Assembly: GCA_025938055.1 (NCBI GenBank) | Contig: JAICQC010000003.1 | Span: 1 to 37,522 of the forward strand | Length of the DNA: 37,522 bases | From: Anaerolineales bacterium | GTDB taxonomy: Bacteria > Chloroflexota > Anaerolineae > Anaerolineales > Villigracilaceae | Reading direction: 5' to 3' | Part shown: in pieces, positions 1 to 9,976 of the stretch | How positions within the stretch are numbered: the stretch's first letter is position 1 | Layout: every line of letters starts with the position of its first letter | Made by a program: the position numbers and the translations under genes | Notes under the pieces: generated by a model | The model's input: only the letters and a program-made list of their open reading frames with translations | Databases searched by the model: none | What the model was told of the DNA's origin: nothing

Positions 1-1
1 G

Positions 2-1978
2 TGGCTCTTTGTCTTTATGGAGGCCATGCTCGGACTCGCTCTGGCAGATAATATGCTCCTACTGTTTGTGTTCTGGGAATTGACAAGCTTCAGCTCCTAC
101 ATCCTGATCGGTTTTGAACATGAACGCGAGACCGCGCAGGTCGCCGCGCAGCAGGCATTTCTCATCACCGCCGGCGGTGGGCTGGCGCTGCTGGCAGGTC
201 TTCTGCTTCTCGGCCAGGCAGGCGGAACGCTGGAGCTTTCTGCGCTGTTGCGGCAGGGTGATGTGATACGAGCCAGTCCGTTGTATCTCCCGGCTGTTCT
301 CCTGATTCTACTGGGCGCGTTTACCAAGTCGGCGCAGTTCCCGTTTCACTTCTGGCTGCCGAACGCGATGGAAGCGCCGACACCAGTCAGTGCGTATTTG
401 CATTCGGCGACGATGGTGAAAGCGGGTGTGTACCTGCTGGCTCGCCTGGGACCCGCGCTCAATGGGACAGAGCTGTGGTTCTATGCGGTTGGCGGTGTAG
501 GAGCGGTGACGATGTTGCTCGGTGGTTATCTTGCCCTTCTGCAGACCGACCTGAAACGATTACTCGCTTATTCCACGGTGAGCGCCCTGGGCATGCTGAC
601 GCTCCTGATCGGTCTCGGCTCGTCACATGCGATCCAGGCGGCTATGGTGCTGCTGCTGGCGCACGGCCTGTACAAGGGTGCGCTCTTCCTCGTAGCCGGG
701 GCAGTGGACCATGAAACGGGCACCCGCGACATCACGCAGCTCGGCGGATTGTTCCCGGTCATGAAGCTCACAGCCATTGCCGGTGGACTCGCCGCTCTCT
801 CGATGGCAGGTCTGCCGCCCCTATTGGGTTTCATATCCAAGGAAATGTCATATGAGGTCGCGCTCGAATTTGGTCCATGGGTCACTGCCGCTGTCGTCTT
901 TGCCGGGCTGTCATTTGTCTTCGTTGCTGCGGTGGTTGGTGTGGGACCCTTCTGGGGAGAACGAAAACAAACTCAGCAGTCTCCGCATGAGGCGGCCGCC
1001 AGCATGTGGGTGGGAGTTCTGACTCTAGCGGCATTGAGTCTAGTGGTCGGCATTTTCCCTGCGATCATCAGTGAGGCGCTGATCAATCCCGCGGCTTCCT
1101 CGGCGATCGGCGAGCCGACCGATGTCAGGCTGTCGTTGTGGCACGGCGTGAATCCAGCGTTCCTGCTGAGCGTCGCGACGGTAGCGATCGGCGTGGGATT
1201 GTTCGCAGCGCGTAATCCACTTCGTTCCGGGCTTTCACGTCTCGCCTGGCCCTGGGGACCATCCTTCCTATATGACCGCGCCCTTCATGGACTAGACGCG
1301 CTAGCCCGCGGGCAAACGCGGCTGCTGCAGAGTGGATACCTGCGCTATTACATCATGACCCTCGTGATCGTCGCTACAGGGCTGGTCGGCTTTACTTTGT
1401 TCACTCGCGATGGCTGGAATTTTCCGGAAGGTGTGACTGACATCCGCTTTTATGAGGTAGCACTTAGCGCCCTGATCCTGGCGGCGGCATTTGTGGCGGC
1501 TATTACCCGATCTCGCCTTGGGACGGTTGCGTCGCTTGGAGTAGTGGGATATGGTGTGTCTCTGCTCTACATCCTGTACGGCGCGCCCGATCTGGCGATG
1601 ACTCAATTCCTAATCGAATCGCTTACGGTCATCTTGTTCGTCCTGGCTTTTTATCACTTGCCCCAGTTTACACAATTGAGTCCCAGGGGCTCCAGAATCC
1701 GGGATATATTGATCGCGTTACTGGCAGGCGGGCTAATGACTGCTCTGGTACTCTCGGCGACGGGGGTTTTGTTTTACCCGAGTATTTCGGATTTTTTTGT
1801 CGAGAATGCTCTGCCGTTGGGGCACGGTCGCAATATCGTCAATGTGATCCTCGTGGATTTTCGAGCGTTCGATACGATGGGCGAGATCACAGTACTGGGT
1901 ATCGCTGCGATCGGTGTGTACGTATTGTTGAAGCTTTCCATAGACTCCAAAAATGACAAAGCAGGAGGCGCCGAATGA
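2..1978 (+). CDS. mrpA: Mrp/Mnh Na+/H+ antiporter subunit A (5' partial)
   Basis: Large subunit of the multisubunit cation/proton antiporter in the cytoplasmic membrane. The open frame runs in from the window edge (W-L-F-V-F before the first Met at 17), and that region matches the family core 'F.EAMLG...[13 protein letters not shown]', so the true start lies outside. In order: the proton-translocating NuoL/ND5-like domain ([20 protein letters not shown], then [11 protein letters not shown]), a linker, the DUF4040-like segment ([20 protein letters not shown]) and the MrpA-specific C-terminal part ([20 protein letters not shown]). About 650 residues are visible against roughly 770-800 in the family. 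It overlaps mrpB by 4 bases (ATGA). The NuoL-like motifs and the mrpB-G order make the call secure. Confidence 0.95.
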   Translation, partial: WLFVFMEAMLGLALADNMLLLFVFWELTSFSSYILIGFEHERETAQVAAQQAFLITAGGGLALLAGLLLLGQAGGTLELSALLRQGDVIRASPLYLPAVLLILLGAFTKSAQFPFHFWLPNAMEAPTPVSAYLHSATMVKAGVYLLARLGPALNGTELWFYAVGGVGAVTMLLGGYLALLQTDLKRLLAYSTVSALGMLTLLIGLGSSHAIQAAMVLLLAHGLYKGALFLVAGAVDHETGTRDITQLGGLFPVMKLTAIAGGLAALSMAGLPPLLGFISKEMSYEVALEFGPWVTAAVVFAGLSFVFVAAVVGVGPFWGERKQTQQSPHEAAASMWVGVLTLAALSLVVGIFPAIISEALINPAASSAIGEPTDVRLSLWHGVNPAFLLSVATVAIGVGLFAARNPLRSGLSRLAWPWGPSFLYDRALHGLDALARGQTRLLQSGYLRYYIMTLVIVATGLVGFTLFTRDGWNFPEGVTDIRFYEVALSALILAAAFVAAITRSRLGTVASLGVVGYGVSLLYILYGAPDLAMTQFLIESLTVILFVLAFYHLPQFTQLSPRGSRIRDILIALLAGGLMTALVLSATGVLFYPSISDFFVENALPLGHGRNIVNVILVDFRAFDTMGEITVLGIAAIGVYVLLKLSIDSKNDKAGGAE

Positions 1979-2391
1979 CCTCCCTGATTCTTCGAACGAC
2001 AACCCGCTACCTGACGCCGCTTCTGTTGATCTTTTCTATCTTTCTGTTCTGGCGCGGGCACAACCAACCGGGCGGCGGGTTTGCGGGCGGCCTGGTGGCA
2101 GCCGTTCCCTTCGCTCTCTTCTCGATCGCGTTCGGGGTCGCGGAAGCCCGCCGGGTACTGCACGTGGAAACGCATGTGCTGATCGCCACAGGCTTGCTGA
2201 CGGCCCTGATTAGCGGCGTACTGAGTCTGTTCGCCAGAGACCCATTCCTCACTAGCAGTTGGGGAACTCTCAGGCTGCCTGGCTTTCCCTCGGTCGATCT
2301 GGGCACTCCCGTGCTTTTTGATCTGGGTGTCTATCTACTGGTGATTGGCATAACCCTATCCATTATTTTTGCGCTGGAGGAGGCTGAATAA
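1975..2391 (+). CDS. mrpB: Mrp antiporter subunit B
   Basis: 138-residue membrane subunit of the Mrp complex. It has the family pattern '[15 protein letters not shown]' near residues 27-42 and about four hydrophobic segments. The start ATG overlaps the mrpA stop, and a GGAGG-like site lies inside the end of mrpA (AGGAGGCG just upstream), which supports translational coupling. Length is normal for MrpB/MnhB. Confidence 0.93.
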   Translation: MTSLILRTTTRYLTPLLLIFSIFLFWRGHNQPGGGFAGGLVAAVPFALFSIAFGVAEARRVLHVETHVLIATGLLTALISGVLSLFARDPFLTSSWGTLRLPGFPSVDLGTPVLFDLGVYLLVIGITLSIIFALEEAE

Positions 2392-2394
2392 TTT

Positions 2395-2742
2395 ATGGAA
2401 ATCATTCTGGCGTTTGTGATTGGCGGGCTGTTTGCCGCAGGGATCTATATGCTGCTCAGGCGCAGCCTCTTGAAACTGCTCATTGGTCTGTCCCTCATGA
2501 GCCATGCAACGAACCTCCTGATCTTTACGGTTGCCCGGCTGAACCGCGGGGCGCCGCCTGTAATTGATATGAATAAGTCGGTGCTCGAGCCGCCGTTTGC
2601 CGACCCAATGCCCCAGGCACTCATCCTCACAGCCATCGTGATCAGCTTTGGCGTCACTGCCTTTGCACTTGCGCTGTCGTTTCGTGCTTATCGCAGTCTG
2701 GGCACCGATGACCTTGATCAAATGCAGAGCACGGATGCTTAG
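2395..2742 (+). CDS. mrpC: Mrp antiporter subunit C (NuoK-like)
   Basis: 115-residue NuoK homologue with three membrane helices. It carries the typical [15 protein letters not shown] segment and the '[14 protein letters not shown]' motif shared by MrpC and NuoK. It starts 3 bases after mrpB. A GGAGGAGG run at the end of mrpB can serve as its ribosome site. It ends in TAG, one of several intact genes here that use TAG as a normal stop. Confidence 0.94.
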   Translation: MEIILAFVIGGLFAAGIYMLLRRSLLKLLIGLSLMSHATNLLIFTVARLNRGAPPVIDMNKSVLEPPFADPMPQALILTAIVISFGVTAFALALSFRAYRSLGTDDLDQMQSTDA

Positions 2743-2777
2743 ATGATCTGTAGAAATATATTGGTATCCAGCCCATC

Positions 2778-4283
2778 ATGAATGTACTTCTTATCTTACC
2801 TATCATCATTCCCATGTTTACAGGCATCCTCGTCGTGTTCTTTCGGTCTTCTCTGCGTACACAGCGGCTGGTGAGCCTGATCGGGGCAGGAGCCTTGCTC
2901 GGTTTTTCCATTGCATTGGTGTTCGATGTTAACCAGAATGGAATCCAGGCGGCGCAGATGGGCAGCTGGCCTGCACCGTATGGGATCACGCTTGTGGCAG
3001 ACATCTTCGGCGCGGTAATGGTTCTGCTGGCCGGCATCGTTGGGACAGCAGTCGCAGTGTATTCTCTGGTCAGTATCGACAGGCAGCGCGAGCAATTTGG
3101 CTACCATCCTCTTTATCATTTCCTGTTGATGGGTGTATGCGGCGCATTTCTGACCGGCGACCTGTTCAACCTCTACGTGTGGTTCGAGGTCATGCTGATG
3201 GCTTCCTTCGTCTTGATGGCGCTGGGAGGTGAGCGCGGCCAAATGGAAGGCGCGATCAAGTACGTGACGCTCAACCTGGTGTCCTCGGCGATGTTCCTTT
3301 CCGCTCTGGGTCTGCTCTATGGGATGGCTGGCACGCTTAATATGGCGGATCTGGCGCAAAAGTTTTCTGTGAGTCCCCCATCACAGTCTCCTGGCCTGGT
3401 GACGGCAGTGGCGATGCTGTTCATGGTCGCCTTTGGGATTAAAGCCGCGGTCTTCCCGCTGTTCTTCTGGCTTCCCGCCTCCTATCACACGCCGCCAGTC
3501 GCAGTCTCGGCGCTCTTCGCCGGGCTGCTGACCAAAGTAGGCGTATACGCGTTGATCCGCGTCTTTACCCTCATCTTCCTGCGAGACATCGGATATACCC
3601 ACAGTCTGTTGCTGGTCGTCGCGGCTCTGACGATGGTCAGCGGGGTGCTGGGAGCTATGGCGCAGAACGAGTTCCGGCGTGTGTTGTCCTTTCTGATCAT
3701 CAGCCATATCGGCTATATGATCATGGGGCTGGGACTATTCACGCCGCTCGCTCTGGCGGGATCGGTGTTCTACACTGCCCATCACATCATCGCCAAGACC
3801 AACCTCTTCCTGGTGAGCGGCGTGGTGGAGCGGCTCGGGGGAACACCGGAGCTGAAAAAACTCGGCGGGTTATACCGGGCGCAACCAACTCTGGCGTTGT
3901 TGTTCCTCGTCCCCGCAATGTCACTGGTCGGCCTGCCGCCCCTCTCCGGCTTCTTTGCCAAGTTGAGCCTGGTGCGCGCCGGGCTGGAGAACGAACAATA
4001 CGTCCTGGTCACGATCGCTCTGGCTGTTAGTATCCTCACGCTATTTTCGATGCTTAAGTTGTGGGCGGAGGCGTTCTGGAAACCAGAGCCGGAGTCGGCG
4101 GCAGACCCTAAAAAGCCTGGCATTAATGTTCGTGCATGGCTGTACCCGATCGCTTTCCTCGCCGCGACCACGGTGCTGATAGGGCTCGGGGCGGGACCTA
4201 TATTCAGGTTTGCGCTGCAGGCTGGGGAACAGTTGATGAATCCGTCGATCTATATCCAGGCGGTGATGGGAGGCACCCCATGA
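2778..4283 (+). CDS. mrpD: Mrp antiporter subunit D (NuoN/NuoM-like)
   Basis: 501-residue proton-channel subunit. Proton-antiporter core motifs are visible: '[20 protein letters not shown]' (Glu of TM5), '[20 protein letters not shown]' and '[20 protein letters not shown]'. About 14 helices are expected. It follows mrpC after a 35-base gap and overlaps mrpE by 4 bases (ATGA). Full length, no visible defects. Confidence 0.94.
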   Translation: MNVLLILPIIIPMFTGILVVFFRSSLRTQRLVSLIGAGALLGFSIALVFDVNQNGIQAAQMGSWPAPYGITLVADIFGAVMVLLAGIVGTAVAVYSLVSIDRQREQFGYHPLYHFLLMGVCGAFLTGDLFNLYVWFEVMLMASFVLMALGGERGQMEGAIKYVTLNLVSSAMFLSALGLLYGMAGTLNMADLAQKFSVSPPSQSPGLVTAVAMLFMVAFGIKAAVFPLFFWLPASYHTPPVAVSALFAGLLTKVGVYALIRVFTLIFLRDIGYTHSLLLVVAALTMVSGVLGAMAQNEFRRVLSFLIISHIGYMIMGLGLFTPLALAGSVFYTAHHIIAKTNLFLVSGVVERLGGTPELKKLGGLYRAQPTLALLFLVPAMSLVGLPPLSGFFAKLSLVRAGLENEQYVLVTIALAVSILTLFSMLKLWAEAFWKPEPESAADPKKPGINVRAWLYPIAFLAATTVLIGLGAGPIFRFALQAGEQLMNPSIYIQAVMGGTP

Positions 4284-4774
4284 GCTACTTCTTTCTGAAC
4301 GTAGCGCTTGCCCTATCCTGGGGAGCGCTGACGGGAAATTTCAACCCGGCGAATCTGTTGACTGGTTTTGTCCTGGGCTATGGCGCGCTGTTCATCATCC
4401 GCCGCGCCCTGGAACCCTCTGATTACTTCGTGAAGGTCTGGCAGGTGATCCGCTTTGCGCTCTTTTTTCTGTGGGAGCTTCTCCGCGCCAACCTGCGGGT
4501 TGCCTATGATGTGCTGACCCCGGGTTTCCATATGCAGCCGCGGGTGATCGGCATTCCCCTTAAGGCACGGACCGACGCCGAGATCATGGCGCTGACCTAT
4601 TTCATTAACCTCACTCCCGGGTCTGTGGTCCTGGACATTTCCAGCGATAGGAGCACGATGTTTGTCCATGTTATGTATGCACCTGATGCCGATGCGATGC
4701 GGCAGGAGATCAAAGAGGGCGGGGAACGCCGTATCCTGAGGCTGATGCGCGGAACCAAAGTTAAGAAAGGTTGA
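4280..4774 (+). CDS. mrpE: Mrp antiporter subunit E
   Basis: 164-residue subunit. The start is ATG at 4280, overlapping the mrpD stop; a longer open frame upstream lies inside mrpD and lacks family similarity. It has N-terminal hydrophobic helices, then the characteristic cytosolic part with '[18 protein letters not shown]' and a basic C-terminus. This subunit is needed for assembly of the antiporter in studied systems. Confidence 0.92.
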   Translation: MSYFFLNVALALSWGALTGNFNPANLLTGFVLGYGALFIIRRALEPSDYFVKVWQVIRFALFFLWELLRANLRVAYDVLTPGFHMQPRVIGIPLKARTDAEIMALTYFINLTPGSVVLDISSDRSTMFVHVMYAPDADAMRQEIKEGGERRILRLMRGTKVKKG

Positions 4775-4776
4775 GA

Positions 4777-5052
4777 ATGGATATTCTGATTGATATCACT
4801 CTAGGTCTACTGATCCTCGCGATGTCTATGACCTTCGTGCGGCTGGTACGCGGTCCGAGCCTGCCCGCCCGCGTGGTGGCGCTGGATATGATGGGATCGC
4901 TCGCAGTTGGTATCATCGCTGTCTTTGCGGTTGCCACCCGGCAGCCCATTTTTCTCGACGTGGCGATCGTCCTGGCGCTGATTGGGTTCCTCGGCACGGT
5001 TGCGTTTGCTTACTATATTGAAAAGGGAGAATTGCCATGGCCGAAAGCATAA
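4777..5052 (+). CDS. mrpF: Mrp antiporter subunit F
   Basis: About 91 residues with three membrane helices. It carries the MrpF signature 'RLVRGPSLPARVVALDM' and an AFAYYIEKGE ending. ATG at 4777 is preferred over an in-frame TTG at 4771 because AAGAAAGG sits at 4763-4770 with good spacing to the ATG. It overlaps mrpG by 16 bases. Confidence 0.92.
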   Translation: MDILIDITLGLLILAMSMTFVRLVRGPSLPARVVALDMMGSLAVGIIAVFAVATRQPIFLDVAIVLALIGFLGTVAFAYYIEKGELPWPKA

Positions 5053-5402
5053 GCCTGATTCTGCTCCTGCTGGGTGCTGTTTTCATGTTGCTGGCAGCCA
5101 TTGGGATGGTACGCATGCCGGATGTGCTTACGCGGCTGCACAGTAGCACAAAATCGGCTACGCTGGGCGTCGGGCTGATTATGCTGGGGGTGGCCCTGGT
5201 CTTCAGCGACTTTGCCATCGGGGTACGCGCTCTGGCAATCGTGATCTTCTTGTTCGTCACGGCGCCCGTGGCTGCGCATATGATCGCCAGAGCCGCGTAT
5301 CTTTCCGGGGTGCCGCTTTGGGAGGGCACGCTTAGCGACGAACTGCGCGGGCGTTACGACCCCGAGACTCACACTTTATCTAGCGAGGCGCAATCCGATT
5401 AA
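5037..5402 (+). CDS. mrpG: Mrp antiporter subunit G
   Basis: 121-residue last subunit of the operon. It has three hydrophobic segments and the MrpG pattern 'GMVRMPDVLTRLHSSTKSATLG'. The start lies inside mrpF, with AAGGGAGA just upstream. It completes an A-B-C-D-E-F-G set, so the Mrp complex should be functional. No hairpin with a T-run was seen right after the stop. Confidence 0.93.
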   Translation: MAESISLILLLLGAVFMLLAAIGMVRMPDVLTRLHSSTKSATLGVGLIMLGVALVFSDFAIGVRALAIVIFLFVTAPVAAHMIARAAYLSGVPLWEGTLSDELRGRYDPETHTLSSEAQSD

Positions 5403-5558
5403 GTGCTGATCTTACCAACGAAACCACTTCAAAAAACCGCTCATTGGTGAAAATGTCGGCAATGGCCATGCCCCGGTCCTTGGCATAGGCTTCGAGCCGC
5501 AGATTCTATTCATAATTCACTGGTTATTACAAAGTAGTTGCAGTGGGGACAAGACTCT
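5403..5558. other. Gene-free stretch with possible minus-strand coding remnant
   Basis: No intact gene. Read on the minus strand (about 5520 down to 5404), one frame stays protein-like across a TAG: it gives NLRLEAYAKDRGMAIADI, then FTNERFFEVVSLV. This reads like the N-terminal piece of a deleted gene. I do not recognise the family. It is listed only so that the stretch is not taken as empty. Confidence 0.25.
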
Positions 5559-5578
5559 ACCATGACAATTGTCATGGT
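5559..5578. promoter_or_regulatory. 20-bp perfect palindrome, candidate operator
   Basis: ACCATGACAATTGTCATGGT is a perfect inverted repeat with no spacer. A weak sigma-70-like promoter overlaps it: TTGTCA at 5569-5574 and TTTATC at 5592-5597, spacer 17. A repressor bound here would cover the -35. It lies 182 bases before the multicopper oxidase and 94 before a possible MarR remnant. Both MarR-type palindromes and CopY/BlaI-type ACA-N2-TGT boxes could fit. The regulator is not identified. Confidence 0.45.
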
Positions 5579-5671
5579 TGTAACCACCAACTTTATCATT
5601 TAAACAATCACGACAGGTCTCACTTCCTCTGGTAAGTGCTCCTAACTATACTGCGAAGGCGTGTGTGAGTG

Positions 5672-5743
5672 ATGAAGAAAGATACGGAAGAGCTAACCCA
5701 ACAGGTGCTCGAGTCCGTACCTGTGCTGGCGGATACGAGTTAG
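5672..5743 (+). pseudogene. Possible N-terminal remnant of a MarR-type regulator
   Basis: A 23-codon open frame reads MKKDTEELTQQVLESVPVLA and then stops at TAG. The 'ELxQQVLESVP' pattern resembles the first helix of MarR-family regulators, which then normally continue for about 130 residues; here nothing follows. It sits between the palindrome at 5559-5578 and the multicopper oxidase. It may instead be a chance leader peptide. Confidence 0.3.
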
Positions 5744-5759
5744 TGAGTGCTGCCATCAA

Positions 5760-7406
5760 ATGCAGAAGTTCGTAAACGAAAGAGTGAAAATGTTGGTTCC
5801 GAAAAAGTCTACGGTTAGTACCCGCCCAAAAAGCCGCTTAAGAAAAGCCATACTGATTGTGATAGGTTTTCTGGCATCTTTTGTCGCCCTGATTACTGTA
5901 TTGGCTTTCATATTTGCAGAAATTCAGCAGCCCAGGTTTGTCAACCGCGACCTGGTTATGCAAAACGAACTCATTATTCCGCCGCTTCTGGAATCTAAGG
6001 TTATCGGTGGTGAAAAGGTATTTGAACTATCGGCAAATGAAAGTGAGACAAGCTTTCTTGAAGGGAAGTCAACAAATACTACAGGTTATAACGGCACCTA
6101 TCTCGGACCAACACTTCGTGCCCACAAAGGCGATCACGTGCGGATCGTTCTTACAAATAACCTGTCTCAACCCATCACCACCCATTGGCACGGTATGCAT
6201 CTGCCAGCGATAATGGATGGCGGTCCACATCAAGAAATTGCGCCAGGCGGAGTCTGGGAACCTCACTGGGCAATAGAAAATGAGTCCGCAACGCTTTGGT
6301 ATCACCCTCATCTTCTGGGAAAAACCGGAGAAGAGGTTTATAGTGGCCTGGCAGGGCTTTTTATTATCGACGATGAAAACTCGGACTCACTAAGTCTACC
6401 GAAGGAATATGGTATAGATGATCTCCCACTCATTGTCCAAGACCGGGAAATTCGTCGGGATGGTCAGTTCGTGTATGCACCTGAGCGGAGAGATGAACTC
6501 GGCCACACCGGAATGCTTGGAAATATTATCTTGGTCAATGGAACCCATGCTCCATTTGTTGATGTTCCCGCAAAGCAAATCAGGCTTCGTATTCTAAATG
6601 CTTCTAATGCACGCCGTTACAACTTTGGTTTTGAAGACGGTCGAACATTTTATCAAATTGCTACCGATGGTGGACTGCTTCCTTCCCCTGTTCCTCGCAC
6701 TCGCATGATACTTGCTCCAGGCGAGCGAGCCGAAGTGATTGTTGATCTCACTGGTGAAACGGAACCTCTGATACTAATTAGTGACGCGGTATATGAGGAA
6801 AACGAAGTTCTGAGATTTGTTAAAGCATTGATGAAATTAGAGCGAGATGAAAATCAGGTATTCAAAATCATTGAAATACGTCCCCAACCAACTTCTGAGG
6901 TCACTGAAACTCTTCCACAGTCGCTCAACTCAATTGAAAAGCTACCCGCTAGTTCTGCCGTCAGAACACGAAGGTTCATACTTGATCCAAGGAATCCGTC
7001 TATCAATGGTCAAGTAATGGACCATCATTATGTCAATGAGGTAGTTCACCCCGGCGATATGGAAATCTGGGAAATCATTAACCTTTCGGGGACATTTCAT
7101 CCCATCCACATCCACGGCGTGCAGTTTCAAATCCTCGATAGAGGGGGCAAACCTCCTGCAGATTATGAGTTAGGGTGGAAAGATACAGTGCTTGTATCAA
7201 ATGCTGAAATAGTGCATGTGATCATGCGCTTTCCAGAATTCTCAGATCCGCACACTCCTTATATGTATCATTGCCATATTCTTGAACATGAAGACATGGG
7301 CATGATGGGGCAATTTATTGTGACAGACGAAAAAATATCCGCTGAAGAGATTTATGTAGAGACAGCCGGCAATGGAATCGAGAGCTATCACAACCATACA
7401 CCTTAG
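5760..7406 (+). CDS. Membrane-anchored multicopper oxidase (CueO/CotA-like)
   Basis: Extracytoplasmic copper oxidase that couples substrate (metal ion or phenol) oxidation to reduction of O2 to water. All four copper-site motifs are present: HWHG (His142, His144), WYHPH (His182, His184), HPIHIHG near residue 445, and HCHILEHEDM (His504, Cys505, His506, His510, axial Met513). A hydrophobic segment at residues 29-53 after a basic N-terminus suggests an anchored or exported protein. No twin-arginine motif was seen. A second ATG at 5790 has a better upstream purine run (GAAAGAG) and could be the real start. A Met-rich tail 'EDMGMM' and the upstream operator-like palindrome fit a metal-stress role, but the substrate cannot be read from sequence. 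Confidence 0.9.
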   Translation: MQKFVNERVKMLVPKKSTVSTRPKSRLRKAILIVIGFLASFVALITVLAFIFAEIQQPRFVNRDLVMQNELIIPPLLESKVIGGEKVFELSANESETSFLEGKSTNTTGYNGTYLGPTLRAHKGDHVRIVLTNNLSQPITTHWHGMHLPAIMDGGPHQEIAPGGVWEPHWAIENESATLWYHPHLLGKTGEEVYSGLAGLFIIDDENSDSLSLPKEYGIDDLPLIVQDREIRRDGQFVYAPERRDELGHTGMLGNIILVNGTHAPFVDVPAKQIRLRILNASNARRYNFGFEDGRTFYQIATDGGLLPSPVPRTRMILAPGERAEVIVDLTGETEPLILISDAVYEENEVLRFVKALMKLERDENQVFKIIEIRPQPTSEVTETLPQSLNSIEKLPASSAVRTRRFILDPRNPSINGQVMDHHYVNEVVHPGDMEIWEIINLSGTFHPIHIHGVQFQILDRGGKPPADYELGWKDTVLVSNAEIVHVIMRFPEFSDPHTPYMYHCHILEHEDMGMMGQFIVTDEKISAEEIYVETAGNGIESYHNHTP

Positions 7407-7442
7407 CAGCAACAAATAGTAGATGGGGCTTAATACAAACCG

Positions 7443-7970
7443 ATGAACAACAACCACCAAGAGACGAAAGACACCATCCGGGCTGAATTAGAAGCGACAC
7501 GCAAAACTTTTCATACGGTGCTTGCCTCGTTTTCGGAAAGCGATTTTCATAGGCAAAGTCGAAACCCAGGTTGGACCAATGACGAAATCCTTACCCATAT
7601 GACCTTCGGCTTCATTATTTTGAATGCTCTGCTTTCGATGGCACGTCTATAGGGACATCTGCCAAAATGGACATCCAAAATCTTCGCCTCGACACTAAAT
7701 GCCTTCACAACGCCATTCAACTGGATTAACGCACTTGGGGCTCGGCTGCAGGCCCGAGTAGCTACGCACCATCGAATCGGCCGAGTGTATGGCTGGGTTC
7801 ATTTCCCTCTTATGAAGCAACTTGAGGGAATCAACGACGACGAATGGAAACGCGGGATGCACTTTCCCAGCCGGTGGGATCCCGATTTCCATGATTTCAT
7901 GACGATCCGTGAGCTGTTTCATTAGCCGATCAGACATTTCAACTTTCACATGGAACAGCTCTCGCAATAA
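7443..7970 (+). pseudogene. DinB-like protein gene with two in-frame TAG codons
   Basis: A single frame from ATG 7443 to TAA 7968-7970 (175 codons before the stop, normal DinB size) is interrupted by TAG at 7650-7652 and TAG at 7923-7925. No frame change is needed. The first part is MNNNHQETKDTIRAELEATR...LTHMTFGF; after TAG1 it runs GHLPKWTSKIFASTLNAF...FMTIRELFH; after TAG2 it runs PIRHFNFHMEQLSQ. The last segment matches the DinB ending where Tyr usually precedes 'PIRH'. DinB proteins are four-helix metal-binding proteins, often thiol-dependent transferases. It is likely a recent pseudogene. Global TAG reassignment is unlikely because intact neighbours end in TAG. Confidence 0.7.
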
Positions 7971-8105
7971 ATTGATGTCCGATTCCTATTTTCGCATATG
8001 CTGGTCAATAGGATAGTAGGCGCATGGAGTGTACACCTCCAGGGAATCGTGAGAATGGTAGAATGATTCACGCGGACGCGCATCCATTTTGCCAGGAGCA
8101 TGGAT

Positions 8106-9365
8106 ATGGCAAGTTCAGCAACCCAAATTGCCGACAGTGAATTAGATCAACAATGGATTTCAGATAACAGCAACGACGAGTCGAAGTTGCAGGAGATCAT
8201 TGCAGCCAGCGGTATTTCCGTGCGGCTATGGCGGCTGTACGCCTATTTCTGGTTCATCTGTTTGGTCTTTCCTATCCTTTCTCTGATCCAAACTTCTCCT
8301 TCGGGAGTCCACCTGCTAATCATTGCCTCCGGGTTATTTATTTTTGTGGGCATCTATTTCTGGGTCATGTGGTCGCATCCAGTGAGTGATCGAGCACGCA
8401 CCAGTTTAGGAAGGCAGAAATCTGTAACACTGATTATTGGTCTCACCGTACTGGTGCTGCTCCTCAGCATAATTTATGAAAGTTCATTTCTCTGGCTCTT
8501 CATTGGAATCAGCGCAATTGCTGGAATAACGCTTTCATTTCGTAATGCTTCCATCGCCGTAATAAGTTTGACTCTCCTAACTGTGGCCGCTAACGTGAGC
8601 ATTGATGGAAACATCAGATCAGCCAACTGGCTCCAAATCATCCCGCTTGCGTTGTTGGTGCGCGGACTTGGTCTGGATATGATTGGTTTTGTTCGCCTAT
8701 CCGACGCGTTGCGTGAATTACAGAGAGTTCGTGGAGAACTTGCTCACCAAGCAGTAATGGAGGAACGCCTACGAATGGCACGTGATCTGCATGACTTGCT
8801 CGGTCATACGCTCTTGCTGATTACATTGAAGAGCGAGCTTGCTGGGCGCCTCCTCGAGAAAAACCCTCATGCTGCAACCGAGCAAGTTCACGAGGTCGAG
8901 CGTGTGGCGCGTCAGGCATTGCGCGAGGTGAGGGAAGCCGTTGCTGGATACAGACAGCGAACCTTACGCGGGGAACTGGATGGCACACGCCAAATCCTGG
9001 AAGCAGCCGGGATTGAATGTATCATTGAATATGAGCCTCAATCGCTTCCACCAAGTGTGGATATGGTCCTTGCCTGGGTCGTAAGGGAAGGCGTGACCAA
9101 CGTGATCCGACACAGTCGCGCGCAGCACTGTCTGATCCGCATTACCTCCAGCGACGACCATGTCCGTGCGGAAATTACAAATGATGGTGATCCGCGCAAG
9201 GAAACTTTTACAGTTGAATGGGGCAGCGGACTCTCCGGACTTGCCGAACGAGTTGCAAACGAGGGCGGCAAACTTGACGTGGGCAGGCAACCAACCCCAA
9301 ATGGTCCTGGTTTTCAGCTTAGGGTCGAAATCCCTAGGAGCAACTCAACAGCGGAGGAACGATGA
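8106..9365 (+). CDS. DesK/NarL-type sensor histidine kinase
   Basis: Membrane sensor kinase of about 419 residues. Several hydrophobic helices span residues 45-195, then a HisKA_3 dimerisation domain with 'MARDLHDLLGH' (phospho-acceptor His229) and a HATPase_c domain with the N-box 'REGVTNVIRHSRA' and 'GSGLSGLAERV'. No extra sensory domain is visible, so sensing may occur in the membrane. AGGAG at 8094-8098 is 2 bases from ATG 8100 but 7 from ATG 8106, so 8106 is chosen. The stop overlaps the next gene (ATGA), which is its response regulator. The signal is unknown. Confidence 0.9.
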   Translation: MASSATQIADSELDQQWISDNSNDESKLQEIIAASGISVRLWRLYAYFWFICLVFPILSLIQTSPSGVHLLIIASGLFIFVGIYFWVMWSHPVSDRARTSLGRQKSVTLIIGLTVLVLLLSIIYESSFLWLFIGISAIAGITLSFRNASIAVISLTLLTVAANVSIDGNIRSANWLQIIPLALLVRGLGLDMIGFVRLSDALRELQRVRGELAHQAVMEERLRMARDLHDLLGHTLLLITLKSELAGRLLEKNPHAATEQVHEVERVARQALREVREAVAGYRQRTLRGELDGTRQILEAAGIECIIEYEPQSLPPSVDMVLAWVVREGVTNVIRHSRAQHCLIRITSSDDHVRAEITNDGDPRKETFTVEWGSGLSGLAERVANEGGKLDVGRQPTPNGPGFQLRVEIPRSNSTAEER

Positions 9366-9976
9366 CCGCGAAAATCCGAATCCTGCTTGCAGAAGATCAA
9401 GCGATGGTACGCGGCGCGCTGACAGCTCTCCTGAATCTGGAAGACGACATTGAAGTCATCGCGGAAGTTTCCCAGGGAGATCAGGTGTTACAGACCGCAA
9501 AAAAAACCAAACCTGATATCGCCTTGTTGGATATTGAAATGCCCGGTAGCGATGGATTGAGCGCAGCACGAGCATTACATCAGAACCTACCATCTTGTCG
9601 TATTGTAATTCTAACTACCTTTGGGCGCAGCGGATATCTGCGACGGGCGATGGAAAGCGGTGCGCTTGGATTTTTGCTCAAAGATGCGCCGGCAGATCAA
9701 TTGGCAATAGCGATCCGTCGTGTGATGGCAGGTGAACGAGTCGTTGATCCTGAACTCGCGCTTTCTGCCCTGAGTGACGGGGACAATCCACTCACAGGTC
9801 GCGAGCGCGATGTGCTGAAGGCTTCGTTGGATGGTGCCAGTATTGCTGGCATCGCTGCACAACTGTATTTGTCTGAGGGGACTGTTCGCAATCACATTTC
9901 CACAGCCATTCAAAAGCTCAATGCACACAACCGAATGGAGGCAGCACACCTTGCAAGAGAGAGAGGCTGGCTGTAG
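9362..9976 (+). CDS. NarL/DesR-type response regulator
   Basis: 204 residues: a receiver domain (acid pocket Glu11-Asp12, phospho-acceptor Asp57 in LLDIEMPG, Lys in 'LLKDAPADQ') followed by a LuxR-type helix-turn-helix (LTGRERDVLKASLDGASIAG, then 'YLSEGTVRNHIS'). GGAGG lies 5 bases before the start, and the start overlaps the kinase stop by 4 bases, so the pair is cotranslated. It is the cognate DNA-binding partner of the preceding kinase. Target genes are unknown. Confidence 0.92.
   Translation: MTAKIRILLAEDQAMVRGALTALLNLEDDIEVIAEVSQGDQVLQTAKKTKPDIALLDIEMPGSDGLSAARALHQNLPSCRIVILTTFGRSGYLRRAMESGALGFLLKDAPADQLAIAIRRVMAGERVVDPELALSALSDGDNPLTGRERDVLKASLDGASIAGIAAQLYLSEGTVRNHISTAIQKLNAHNRMEAAHLARERGWL

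Noticed and set aside
4136..4279. Longer N-terminus for mrpE
   Set aside because: The upstream part lies inside mrpD in another frame and lacks MrpE similarity; ATG 4280 gives the normal length.
8027..8041. GTGTACAC palindrome before the first kinase as an operator
   Set aside because: Only 8 bases are truly palindromic, no matching promoter was found, and no second copy was seen.
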